This document shows positions 34,403 through 43,234 of a DNA stretch of 64,000 nt, one piece after another. A program made the translations under genes and the position numbers. How positions within the stretch are numbered: position 1 is the first letter of the stretch; each line of letters starts with the position of its first letter. Location: NCBI GenBank assembly GCA_022822405.1, contig JAJEBT010000199.1, positions 1-64,000 on the forward strand, read 5' to 3'. The notes beneath the pieces were generated by a model. It searched no databases and was not told where the DNA came from. It saw only the letters and a list, made by a program, of their open reading frames with translations. The DNA is from Alphaproteobacteria bacterium. GTDB lineage: Bacteria; Pseudomonadota; Alphaproteobacteria; MPNO01; UBA830.

Positions 34403-35701
34403 ATGATCCACGACAGCACCCATCCCGAAACCCTGGCGCTCCATGCCGGCTATCGCGCCGATTCCGCCACCGGCGCCGTCGCGGTGCCGATCTACCAGAC
34501 CACCTCCTACCGGTTCCGCGACACCGCGCATGCCGCCGACCTGTTCGCGCTCAAGGAGCTGGGCAACATCTACACCCGCATCATGAACCCGACCTGCGAC
34601 GTGCTCGAGCAGCGGGTGAGCGCGATGGATGGTGGCGCGGCCGCGCTCGCCGTCGCTTCCGGCCAGGCCGCCTCGGCGATGGCGCTCCAGAACCTCGCCC
34701 GCGCCGGCGACAACGTGGTGAGCTCCACGGATCTCTATGGCGGGACCTGGAACCTGTTCGCCAACACGCTCGGCGATCAGGGGATCGAGATCCGCTTCGC
34801 CGACCCGGCCGATCCGGAGGCGTTCCGCCGCGCCACCGACGAGCGCACACGCGCCTACTACGCCGAGACCCTGCCCAATCCGAAGCTGCATGTCTTCCCG
34901 ATCGCGGAGGTCGCGGCGATCGGACGGGAGCTCGGGATCCCGCTGATCGTGGACAACACCGCGGCGCCGATACTGTGCCGCCCCTTCGACCATGGCGCGG
35001 CCGTCATCGTCTACTCGACGACCAAGTATATCGGCGGGCATGGAAATTCGATCGGTGGGCTGATCGTGGACGGCGGCAACTTCCCGTGGGACGAGTTCCC
35101 CGAGCGCCAGCCCGCCTTGAACACCCCGGATCCCTCCTATCACGGCGCAGTCTGGGTGGAGGCGGTGAAACCGATCGGACCTGTCGCCTACATCATCAAG
35201 GCGCGCACCACGCTGCTGCGCGATCTCGGGGCCGCACTGTCGCCGTTCAGCGCGTTCCAGATCATCCAGGGCCTCGAAACGCTGGCGCTGCGCGTCCGCG
35301 AGCACAGTCGCAACGCACAGGCGGTGGCTGACCATCTTGCGGGCCATGCGGCAGTGGCGAACGTGATCCATCCAAGCCGGCAGGACGGCGAGGCAAGGCG
35401 CCGTGCCGACACCTATCTCTCCGGCGGCTACGGCGGGCTGGTCGGGTTCGAGCTCGGGGGCGGACGGGAGGCCGGGCGCCGCTTCATCGACGCGCTCGAG
35501 ATGTTCTACCATGTCGCCAATATCGGCGACGTCCGCTCGCTCGCGATCCATCCGGCGAGCACGACCCACAGCCAGCTGTCGCCGGAGGACCAGCTGGCCT
35601 CGGGCGTATCGGACGGTTACGTCCGACTTTCCGTCGGGATCGAGCACATCGACGACATCCTCGCGGATCTCGACCAGGCGCTCGCCAGCGCCAGCGCCTG
35701 A
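34403..35701 (+). CDS. metY: O-acetylhomoserine sulfhydrylase (PLP enzyme)
   Basis: 432-residue cystathionine-gamma-synthase-family enzyme that makes homocysteine from O-acetylhomoserine and sulfide. HAGYRADSATGAVAVPIYQT and NIYTRIMNPT are typical of MetY. The PLP lysine is in YSTTKYIGGHG, and the C-terminal VRSLAIHPASTTHSQL is intact. ATG 34403 follows GGAAGGAACG. Earlier in-frame codons overlap the leader RNA. A SAM-II riboswitch upstream should shut the gene off at high S-adenosylmethionine. Confidence 0.95.
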   Translation: MIHDSTHPETLALHAGYRADSATGAVAVPIYQTTSYRFRDTAHAADLFALKELGNIYTRIMNPTCDVLEQRVSAMDGGAAALAVASGQAASAMALQNLARAGDNVVSSTDLYGGTWNLFANTLGDQGIEIRFADPADPEAFRRATDERTRAYYAETLPNPKLHVFPIAEVAAIGRELGIPLIVDNTAAPILCRPFDHGAAVIVYSTTKYIGGHGNSIGGLIVDGGNFPWDEFPERQPALNTPDPSYHGAVWVEAVKPIGPVAYIIKARTTLLRDLGAALSPFSAFQIIQGLETLALRVREHSRNAQAVADHLAGHAAVANVIHPSRQDGEARRRADTYLSGGYGGLVGFELGGGREAGRRFIDALEMFYHVANIGDVRSLAIHPASTTHSQLSPEDQLASGVSDGYVRLSVGIEHIDDILADLDQALASASA

Positions 35702-35865
35702 CCCCGCCGTTCCGGGAGCCGGGCCGCGTTGCCGGCCCGGCTCCCGGGAGGTGGATGTCGACGTCCCGGAACGGCGGACATTGACGCCGGACGATGATGC
35801 CCGCACTATCGATTCCGCCATGCGCGGGCATGGCCGGCGCGGCAGAAACAGGGAGGAATGGAACC

Positions 35866-36480
35866 ATGCCGAGAGGCGTGATCGACCATGACGGGCTGCA
35901 AGCGCCGGAAATGCGCGCGCTGCGTGCTGCGGAACCGCCTGCGGGCATGCCCTTCGAGATCAGGAAGATCGGCCACGTGGTGCTGATGGTGCAGGACATC
36001 GAGCGATCGGTCGATTTCTACACCAGAATTCTCGGTTTCCGGGTTTCGGACGTCTATACGGATTCCATGATGCCCGGCCGCATGGTGTTCATGCGCTGCA
36101 ACGCCGACCATCACGGCGTGGCGCTGGTCGGCGGCGCCCGGGAGCCGGCCAACAGCAACGAACTCAATCATCTCGCCTTCGAGGTCGCGAGCCTCGACGA
36201 AGTGTTGCGGGCGCGCGAGCATCTGAAGGCCAACGGTGTGAAGATCGTCTTCGACGGTCGTCGGCGCGCCGGCTGCCAGGTCGCGGTCGAGTTTCTCGAT
36301 CCCGACAACCATGTCCTCGAGATCTACTGGGGCATCGACCAGATCGGCACCGGAGGCGACGCGCGCGCTCCGGAAGGCTGGCGCGAAGAGATGTCGCTCG
36401 AGGACGCGATCGACAATCCGCCGGCCGGCCAGGACACAAGCCTGCGCGATCCGTCACTCCGGGCCCGCCAGAGCGGCTGA
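35866..36480 (+). CDS. VOC-family protein (single-domain dioxygenase/glyoxalase fold)
   Basis: 204 residues with one VOC module: KIGHVVLMVQDIERSVDFYT, then ELNHLAFEV and a C-terminal NHVLEIYWG giving a His/His/Glu set of possible metal ligands. Extensions at both ends (MPRGVIDHDGLQ... and the GWREEMSLEDAI tail) suggest an extradiol-dioxygenase relative rather than glyoxalase I. The ATG at 35866 follows GGAGG. It is 90 bases upstream of the ring-hydroxylating dioxygenase genes, so it may act on their diol product. Confidence 0.82.
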   Translation: MPRGVIDHDGLQAPEMRALRAAEPPAGMPFEIRKIGHVVLMVQDIERSVDFYTRILGFRVSDVYTDSMMPGRMVFMRCNADHHGVALVGGAREPANSNELNHLAFEVASLDEVLRAREHLKANGVKIVFDGRRRAGCQVAVEFLDPDNHVLEIYWGIDQIGTGGDARAPEGWREEMSLEDAIDNPPAGQDTSLRDPSLRARQSG

Positions 36481-36570
36481 ACGCAGGCGGGCGGCGGCGG
36501 GATCCGCGCTGTCCCGCCCGGCGTGGCTGGGTTATATTGGGCGCCTATCAAGCCGGTGCGATGACGACAC

Positions 36571-37893
36571 ATGGTTTCTGCGCCAGAACCCGGCCCCGCC
36601 GCCCTTGTTCGGCCCGGCCGGGTACACCGCCGCATCTACAGCGATCCCGCGATATTCGAACGGGAAATGGACTGCGTGTTCGGCCAGGCATGGATATATG
36701 TTGGCCATGAAAGCGAAATCCGGGAACCCGGCGATTTCGTGAGGACGCGGATCGGCCGCAAGCCGATGGTGATGACCCGCCACGAGGACGGCCGGATCTG
36801 CGTCATCCACAACCAGTGTGCGCACCGCGGCGCCATGGTCGTCGCCGAGGATCGCGGCAACGCGGCCGAGTTCGTCTGCTGCTACCATGGCTGGACCTAT
36901 GGCACCGACGGCAGGCTGGCGCGGGTGCCGCTCCGGCACGGCTATCCGCAGGACTTCGATCCCGAAGATCCGCGGACGGCCATGGTCGGCGCCCCCCGGG
37001 TTGCCAGCTATCGCGGCTTCGTGTTCGCCTCCCTCGCACCCGACGGCCCGCCGCTCGAGGAGTTCCTCGGACACATGACGACCTCGTTCGACGACATGGT
37101 CGACCGTGCGCCGGACGGGGAAATCGAGGTTGCCGGCGGCATCTTCAAGCACGCCTATGACGGCAACTGGAAGCTCTATCTGGAGAACCTGTGCGACGCT
37201 GCGCACCCGCTTTTTGTCCACCAGTCCTCGATAGCCGCCGCGCACGACCAGGACGATGATGTCCATACCGACGGTTTCGGCGAGATTGCCGTGCGCCAGA
37301 TGCGCCAGAACGGGGCGCCCTACAAATTCTGGCAGGAGGAGGTCGGCATCTGGACCTACCCGAACGGGCATTCCTTCCTCGGCGACTATCATGACGACGA
37401 GAAACTCGTCGCCGCCCAGCGGAATCCGGTCTTCGCCGACTATATTGCAGCGCTGGAGGCGAAGAAGGGCGCGGACGAGGCGCGGCGCATTCTCGAAGTG
37501 ACGCGCTGGAATTCCAATGTCTATCCCAACCTGTCCTTCATGAGCCAGTTCCGGCAACTCCGCGTCATCCATCCGGTTGCAGTGAACCGGACCGAGGTCC
37601 ACACCTATTCCTTCCGCCTCAAGGGGGCGCCGGAAAAGATGTTCGAGGATACGATCGCGTTCGCAAACGTCACCAACGGCACTGGCTCGCTGGTCCTGAC
37701 CGACGATCTGGAGACGTATGGCCGCATCGGCGCCGGAGTCACGAGCGAAGGTGCGGAATGGATACAGGTCGGGCGCGGATACACGACCGACCTGCCCGAC
37801 GACCATGGCGGGGTCCAGGGCAGCGACTCCACGAGCGAAGTCTACATCCGGAACATGTATGACGCCTGGCTCGGCTACATGGCCGCGGAATGA
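36571..37893 (+). CDS. Ring-hydroxylating dioxygenase alpha subunit (Rieske)
   Basis: 440-residue catalytic subunit. It has a complete Rieske domain (C83-A-H85 and C103-CY-H106) and a mononuclear iron site (N205, D208, H211, H216 in ENLCDAAHPLFVH). It should dihydroxylate or oxidise an aromatic substrate in a multimer with the beta subunit encoded 31 bases downstream. No ferredoxin or reductase gene is adjacent. The only reductase in the window is the NdmD-like one at 27722. Substrate unknown, with benzoate- or anthranilate-like acids among the possibilities. Confidence 0.92.
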   Translation: MVSAPEPGPAALVRPGRVHRRIYSDPAIFEREMDCVFGQAWIYVGHESEIREPGDFVRTRIGRKPMVMTRHEDGRICVIHNQCAHRGAMVVAEDRGNAAEFVCCYHGWTYGTDGRLARVPLRHGYPQDFDPEDPRTAMVGAPRVASYRGFVFASLAPDGPPLEEFLGHMTTSFDDMVDRAPDGEIEVAGGIFKHAYDGNWKLYLENLCDAAHPLFVHQSSIAAAHDQDDDVHTDGFGEIAVRQMRQNGAPYKFWQEEVGIWTYPNGHSFLGDYHDDEKLVAAQRNPVFADYIAALEAKKGADEARRILEVTRWNSNVYPNLSFMSQFRQLRVIHPVAVNRTEVHTYSFRLKGAPEKMFEDTIAFANVTNGTGSLVLTDDLETYGRIGAGVTSEGAEWIQVGRGYTTDLPDDHGGVQGSDSTSEVYIRNMYDAWLGYMAAE

Positions 37894-37924
37894 CCGGGCC
37901 TGACCAGCCCGGCGCGGGTACGCC

Positions 37925-38404
37925 GTGAACGCCCCCGCCCCCCCGGAAATCGAGGCCTTCCTGGTCGCCGAGGCACGCCTGCTCGACGAGCGCAGGTGGG
38001 ACGAATGGCTGGCGCTGTTCGATGACGAGGCCTGGTACTGGGTCCCGATCGAGGAAGGCCAGCCGGATCCGCGGCGGACCGTGTCGCTGATTTACGACGA
38101 CCGCCAGCTTCTCGAGACCCGGATACGCCGGCTTGCCGGCGCGCAACCGCACGCCCAGACACCGCAATCGAGGACCAGCCGCATCGTCGCGAACGCGACC
38201 ATCGAGAAGGAGGAGGCCGGAACGGTCACCATACGGTCCAAGTTCCAGATGATCGAATTCCGGCGCGACGCGCAGCGCCTGTTCGGCGGGACCCAGTGGC
38301 ACGGCCTGAAGCACGGCGAAAACGCCGGTTTCGTCATCGCATGGAAGAAAGTGGAGCTCGTCAATTGCGATGGCGTCCTTGACGGAATCAACATCCCATT
38401 TTAG
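37925..38404 (+). CDS. Ring-hydroxylating dioxygenase beta subunit
   Basis: 159-residue structural subunit (SnoaL-like fold): EAFLVAEARLLDERRWDEW, WYWVPIEEG, and KVELVNCDGVLDGINIPF at the end, all typical of small subunits. It uses a GTG start at 37925. It follows the alpha gene directly and completes an alpha/beta oxygenase. Confidence 0.92.
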   Translation: MNAPAPPEIEAFLVAEARLLDERRWDEWLALFDDEAWYWVPIEEGQPDPRRTVSLIYDDRQLLETRIRRLAGAQPHAQTPQSRTSRIVANATIEKEEAGTVTIRSKFQMIEFRRDAQRLFGGTQWHGLKHGENAGFVIAWKKVELVNCDGVLDGINIPF

Positions 38405-38455
38405 TTTACGATCGCATTCGACGGTCGGGTGCCCGACCAACAAGGAGACACGATC

Positions 38456-38815
38456 ATGAAGAAATCCGCCATCGCCACAGCCCTGCTGACCGGTGTTGCC
38501 GTAGCAGCCATGAGCAGCCAGTTGGCGGCGAAGCCCAACGACAAGCTGACGCTCGCGGCGAACGCGCCCGCAGAAGTCAAGGCCGCGTTCGACAAGTGGG
38601 TCGGAGGCGCCGAGCTCGGCGACGGACGCAAGGACAAGTGCTACGGGATCGCGCTTGCCGGCCAGAACGACTGCAAGGCCGGCGCTGGAACCAGCTGCGA
38701 AGGCTCGTCGACGAAGGACTTCCAGGGCAATGCCTGGACCCATGCGCCCGCGGGAAGCTGCAAGTTCATCGTGACCCCGATGGGTCCCGCCTCGCTTTCC
38801 GAGATCAAGCGCTGA
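38456..38815 (+). CDS. bufA: Bufferin precursor, BufA1 (DUF2282) family
   Basis: 119-residue precursor with a Sec signal peptide ([20 protein letters not shown]) and a core with four cysteines, C62, C73, C81 and C102, in the BufA1 arrangement [13 protein letters not shown]...SC...SC. In characterised bufferins, cysteines are converted by the MNIO enzyme into thiooxazole-type groups that bind copper in the periplasm. A clear AAGGAG precedes the ATG. The partner genes bufB, bufC and doxX follow in order. Confidence 0.93.
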   Translation: MKKSAIATALLTGVAVAAMSSQLAAKPNDKLTLAANAPAEVKAAFDKWVGGAELGDGRKDKCYGIALAGQNDCKAGAGTSCEGSSTKDFQGNAWTHAPAGSCKFIVTPMGPASLSEIKR

Positions 38816-38864
38816 CGCAACGGCGGAGCATCCGCGCCATCTCCACCGACCCCGGCCGGACGCC

Positions 38865-39719
38865 GTGGACACGGCCAGTCCGATCGGCGCCGGGGTCGGT
38901 CTGAAGCCGGCCCATATCGAAAGCGCCCTCGGCCATCGCGAATCCGGGCTCTGGTTCGAGGTCCATACGGAAAACTACATGATCGCGGGCGGGCCGCGGC
39001 TGGAACAGCTGCGGCAGATCCGTGAGAGCTTTCCGCTGAGCCTCCATGGCGTCGGCGCGTCGCTCGGCGGAACGGATCCACTTGACCGCCGGCACCTTGC
39101 AGCGGCGAGGCGACTGGTCGACGAGTTCGAACCCGTCCTCGTCTCCGAGCACGCCGTGTGGTCGGCGGCCGGCGGCATCTGGTTCGCCGATCTCCTGCCG
39201 GTCCCGAGGACCGGCGACGCGCTGCGCCATCTGGCGTCCCGCGTGCAGCAATACCAGGAGGCTGTCGGCCGGCAGATCCTGCTCGAGAATCCGACCAACT
39301 ATCTTCCGTTCGTCAGCGAGATCGACGAACCTGAATTCCTGAACGAAGTCGCCGCCCGCAGCGGATGCGGGCTGCTCCTCGACGTCAACAACGTCTTTCT
39401 CAGCGCCTGCAATTGCGGCATCGACCCCGAACGGTACATCACGGAGCTGGCTGGCGACCGCATCGGCGAAATTCACATCGCCGGCTTCGAGCCCGACGAG
39501 AATCTGGGCCGGGAACTGCTGATCGACACCCATTCCGCGCCGGTAAGCAGCGCGGTGTGGGAGCTCCTGGATTTCGCGCTCGCGCATCTCGGCCCGAGAC
39601 CCGTGCTTCTCGAACGCGACAGCAAGCTGCCTCCCTGGAACACGCTGATGAACGAGCGACGACGCGCCGACGACGCGCTCCGCCGCCTGCGGCCAGCACC
39701 GGAAGCGCTCCTTGCTTGA
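38865..39719 (+). CDS. bufB: MNIO (DUF692) enzyme BufB
   Basis: 284-residue TIM-barrel multinuclear non-heme iron oxidase. Ligand-bearing segments are visible: GLWFEVHTENYM, LSLHGVG, LVSEHAVWS, ILLENPTNYL, LLLDVNNV, EIHIAGFE, DTHS and LLERDSKLP. It would modify cysteines of the BufA precursor. The start is a GTG at 38865. No nearby ATG gives the family N-terminus. It overlaps the bufC start by eight bases. Confidence 0.93.
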   Translation: MDTASPIGAGVGLKPAHIESALGHRESGLWFEVHTENYMIAGGPRLEQLRQIRESFPLSLHGVGASLGGTDPLDRRHLAAARRLVDEFEPVLVSEHAVWSAAGGIWFADLLPVPRTGDALRHLASRVQQYQEAVGRQILLENPTNYLPFVSEIDEPEFLNEVAARSGCGLLLDVNNVFLSACNCGIDPERYITELAGDRIGEIHIAGFEPDENLGRELLIDTHSAPVSSAVWELLDFALAHLGPRPVLLERDSKLPPWNTLMNERRRADDALRRLRPAPEALLA

Positions 39720-40473
39720 CACCTACACCCGGGCCTTCGCCGCCTACATGCGGAGCGGAACCGTGGGCGCGCTGTCGGACTATTGCGGCCCCGGCGCCGA
39801 TCCTGTCCGGCTCCGGGTCTACCGCAACGGCTTTCTCAAGGCGTGCACGGACGCGCTCAGAGCGAGCTATCCGGCGGTCGAGCACATTGTCGGAGAGGAC
39901 AGCTTTGCGGCGCTGGTGCGCCCCTTCATCGAGGCCGACCCGCCGCGCACGGCCAGTCTTGTCGGATATGGCAGCGATTTCCCGGCCTTCCTCGCCCAGT
40001 CCGCGGAGGTCCACGGGCTGCCCTACCTTGCTTCGTTCGCCAGCCTCGACTGGGCCTGGCTGGAGGTCTATTTCGCAGAGGACCCGCCCGTTTCGCCGGA
40101 CGTTCCGGAGGGCCTTGGCGCCGGCGACGACCCGGCCCGCATACTCGAGCGGCGCGGCGGCCTGGCGCCATGGGCGCGGCTGGTCGCGCTCGACTACCGC
40201 GCCCTCGACATGTGGATGAGGATCCGGGATGACGGCCTCGATCGCCGGACCGAAATCGCGGCGGAGCCCGAGCATGTCCTCGTCTGGCGAATCGGCATGG
40301 AGATCCGCCACCGCAGCCTGCCACCGGCCGAGCGCGCGTTTCTTGCCGCCATTGCGGCGGGCCGACCCTGTGGCGACGCCGCTGCGTCGGCACTTGAGAC
40401 CGATGCGGAATTCGATCTCGCCGAAACCTTCGCGACGCTGCTTCATCACCGGATCGTGGCGTTCCGGGACTGA
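39712..40473 (+). CDS. bufC: BufC (DUF2063 / HvfC family) partner protein
   Basis: 253-residue protein with the N-terminal DUF2063 helical domain (FAAYMRSG, RLRVYRNGFLKACTDALRASYPAV) and a winged-helix-like C-terminal part. It partners the MNIO enzyme and recognises the precursor leader. A TTG at 39712 inside the end of bufB gives the natural start (TTG CTT GAC ACC). Translation is probably coupled to bufB. Confidence 0.9.
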   Translation: MLDTYTRAFAAYMRSGTVGALSDYCGPGADPVRLRVYRNGFLKACTDALRASYPAVEHIVGEDSFAALVRPFIEADPPRTASLVGYGSDFPAFLAQSAEVHGLPYLASFASLDWAWLEVYFAEDPPVSPDVPEGLGAGDDPARILERRGGLAPWARLVALDYRALDMWMRIRDDGLDRRTEIAAEPEHVLVWRIGMEIRHRSLPPAERAFLAAIAAGRPCGDAAASALETDAEFDLAETFATLLHHRIVAFRD

Positions 40474-40635
40474 CGGTCCCCGGTGCAGCCAAGCGCGGCT
40501 CCGGCGGCGTGCGACACCGAAGCCTGCGGCCGGAAGCCGATCTCTGGGCCCGAGCCGGCCGGTTGCGCGGCAGCGCCGGTTGTTCTAGCGTCAGGATCGC
40601 AGCGGCGGCGCAACATGGACAGGAGCAGCGGAGCC

Positions 40636-41160
40636 ATGATCTCGACATATCGCGCGTTGTTCGTTCGCGGTTTCCAGCAGCTCGAACCGCTCTCGCTGCT
40701 GTGCCTCAGGCTTGCCGTAGCGAAGGTGTTCTGGGACTCCGGGGTGACGAAATGGAACGGTTTTTTCGATTTCAACACCGCCAAGTTCGACCTGTTTCTC
40801 TACGAGTTCTTTTGTCCGAAACCGCCGCGGGCAGGAGCGCTGCAACTCTGCGATCCGAACACCCTCGAGTACACCCAGGGCTCCTTCACGGTCACCGCCG
40901 TCAAGGGGCTGGCGGTGCTGGCAGGAGTGGTCGAAATCGTCCTTCCCGTACTGCTCGTGGTCGGGCTCCTGAGCCGCCTGTCCGCACTCGGACTCTTCGG
41001 CATGACCATCTTCATCCAGCTCGCCGTGTTTCCCAGCTGGGAGCACTGGTGGAACCCCGCCGTCTGGTGGGCGGTCATCCTGCTGCTTCTGATAACGCGC
41101 GGCCCCGGCTCGTGGTCCCTCGACCACCTGTTGCGCCTGGAAGGTCCGTCTCGGAGGTGA
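40636..41160 (+). CDS. DoxX-family membrane protein
   Basis: 174 residues, four predicted membrane helices (LCLRLAVAKVFWDSG, AVLAGVVEIVLPVLLVVGLL, ALGLFGMTIFIQLAVF, VWWAVILLLLITRGPG). DoxX proteins commonly end bufferin and related MNIO operons, where their role is unclear. ATG 40636 follows GGAG. An in-frame ATG seven codons earlier is an alternative. Convergent with the NCS2 permease gene. Confidence 0.87.
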   Translation: MISTYRALFVRGFQQLEPLSLLCLRLAVAKVFWDSGVTKWNGFFDFNTAKFDLFLYEFFCPKPPRAGALQLCDPNTLEYTQGSFTVTAVKGLAVLAGVVEIVLPVLLVVGLLSRLSALGLFGMTIFIQLAVFPSWEHWWNPAVWWAVILLLLITRGPGSWSLDHLLRLEGPSRR

Positions 41161-41261
41161 CCTGAATCGCCGACTGCCTTGAGGCCGCCTGACTTGCGGC
41201 AATTCGATGCCTCAACACGACAGTGCTTATTTCAGTGCCAGCTGACCGGGGCTGTCGCCGC

Positions 41262-42995
41262 TCATGCAGGATCGACCCGGATCGTCACGATTTCCATTTC
41301 CTGATACTGCTGATGCTGCACGGACGAAGCGTAGTGTGACAGCATCCGGAGCGAGAGCTCGCTCTCCCCCGGAGTTTCCAGGTTGTATTGCTGGAGTTGT
41401 TGGATCCGGTCCTCCAGATTCTCCTCGCTCGCCGCGACAATGAACTCCAGCTCCGCCTGCGGACCATCACTGGACGCCATGACGACCAGTCGCTGTCGAT
41501 TCCTGAGACTCCTGTCCTCATCCTTCGGGGCCAGCGTCAGGAGAGTTTCTTCCGCAACCATGCTCAACCGGTGCGTCATATCTAAGTCCCAGCCTTTGTG
41601 GTCGGAGAACTTCGCCATAAACGCAGTGAGCTCCGGCAGGGCCTCGATGTCTAGCTGCGACCGAAAACGCATGCGCCGCGGGTTCGTGAGCTCCATGAAC
41701 AGGGTCAGGATGACTGCGGTGAGTCCTCCGGTAGTTACGCCACTCTGGAACATCGTCCCCCACAACGGGCCGAAGTCCGGTGGGATGAACAGTCTATACT
41801 CAAACGCGGCACCTACCCAGAAAGAGACTCCCGCAATCAGAATTTTTGACCTGTCGCTTCCGTACCGGATAACGGTACGCGCGCCCTCGACGAACATGAA
41901 CCCGATCACCACGACAAAGTATCCCGCTATGACGGCGCCGGGGAGGTTGCTGAAGAGGCTCGAGACCTTGGGCAGAAACGCGAACGCGAGAAATATGACG
42001 CCGATGCAATATCCGACGTTGCGGGAAGCTGCTCCGGTGATCTGGACAAACGAGACAATCCCTCCGGTAGTGACATTGGGTACTGTGCAGGCGATGCCAC
42101 AAATCAGGTTGCCCACGCCGGTGCTATAGATCGCTCCCTGCACCCTCCGGAAATCGATCGCTCGAGCCTCACGCCATGAGACCTGTTGCACGGCGATCAC
42201 ATCTCCATTCACTTGGATGGCGATGACTGCGCCGATGAACAAGAATGCCGGAAGAAGCGTCCAGAAGGCGGGGCCGAATTCAAGTCCCGGCCCAGGCCAA
42301 CCACTGGCGGGAAATCCCACCCAATCGGCCTGCGTCACCCTCTCGAAGTCGTAGATGTCCAGAACCATGGCGACTACGCAGCCGACGACTATACAGATGA
42401 TAGGCGCCCACAGTCGCAACGCGGCTGAGCCGCGGAGGGTGAGGACTACAATCACGATGCCGGTCGCCAGGGCGACCATGAATGTGCCCCCGCGATCGGA
42501 CTCTGTCTCCGTGTTCAGCAGGTCAAATACTATGGAGGCTAGGGAGAGTGTAACGATCATCAACACCGTGCCGCCTACGAGCGGTGTGACGATTCGCCTC
42601 AGGATGAACAGCCACCTGGAGATGAGGATCTGGAATGCCGCCGTGACGAGAACCAAGGCCGTCAGCGTCGCCGGTCCCCCATCCGCCAGCGCTATGATGC
42701 AGAACGGGATGGAAATAAAGGATGTACGCATGGGAAGAACCAGTCCCGTGCCCATACGACCAATTCTGGCTACCTGCAGCAGAGTGGTCATCCCGATGGT
42801 CGCCAACGTGGCGAAGATCATCCAGGCCAGATAGGAATCAGTCCCTCCCGATGCTTTGACCACGACAACCGGTGTTATCAGGACTCCGGCCGCATAAATG
42901 AAGCATGGTTGCGCGCCTAGACCCAGACAGCTTGGCAGGGACGGGTTTTCATGCGGCTCGTAACGCGGGCCCCGAGACGTGGATGTCGTTGTCAA
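41262..42995 (-). CDS. NCS2 xanthine/uracil-type permease with C-terminal extension
   Basis: 577-residue membrane protein. Residues 20-445 form the NCS2 transporter (GLGAQPCFIYAAGVLITP, IQVNGDVIAVQQVSWRE, NLICGIACTVPNVTTGG), the family of purine, pyrimidine and ascorbate permeases. The usual length is about 430-460. Here about 125 extra soluble residues follow (DHKGWDLDMTHRLSMVAEE to the end), reminiscent of a degenerate RsbW-like ATPase fold and probably cytoplasmic. The gene is visibly less GC-rich than its surroundings (about 57% in a sampled stretch). It may import a purine-like substrate. Confidence 0.87.
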   Translation of the reverse strand: MTTTSTSRGPRYEPHENPSLPSCLGLGAQPCFIYAAGVLITPVVVVKASGGTDSYLAWMIFATLATIGMTTLLQVARIGRMGTGLVLPMRTSFISIPFCIIALADGGPATLTALVLVTAAFQILISRWLFILRRIVTPLVGGTVLMIVTLSLASIVFDLLNTETESDRGGTFMVALATGIVIVVLTLRGSAALRLWAPIICIVVGCVVAMVLDIYDFERVTQADWVGFPASGWPGPGLEFGPAFWTLLPAFLFIGAVIAIQVNGDVIAVQQVSWREARAIDFRRVQGAIYSTGVGNLICGIACTVPNVTTGGIVSFVQITGAASRNVGYCIGVIFLAFAFLPKVSSLFSNLPGAVIAGYFVVVIGFMFVEGARTVIRYGSDRSKILIAGVSFWVGAAFEYRLFIPPDFGPLWGTMFQSGVTTGGLTAVILTLFMELTNPRRMRFRSQLDIEALPELTAFMAKFSDHKGWDLDMTHRLSMVAEETLLTLAPKDEDRSLRNRQRLVVMASSDGPQAELEFIVAASEENLEDRIQQLQQYNLETPGESELSLRMLSHYASSVQHQQYQEMEIVTIRVDPA

Positions 42996-43234
42996 CGGTG
43001 ATTTCTCCTATCTTCAGGGCCTTGGACGCCAGAGGCCTGTCCAAGTATTGAAGATCATGACGGGAGAGTTGAGGTGTGATTCGGTGGCCGTGCATCGTGG
43101 CGCGAGTCGATTACGGCCATGCTCTGAACCCTTATCTGCTGGAGCGTGGACTGGGGATGGTTGTTGACGCTTTCCTACATGACTCTGTTCCGGCGGGTCA
43201 CCCGGAAACCTTAACGCCCATACCGCTTACACCA

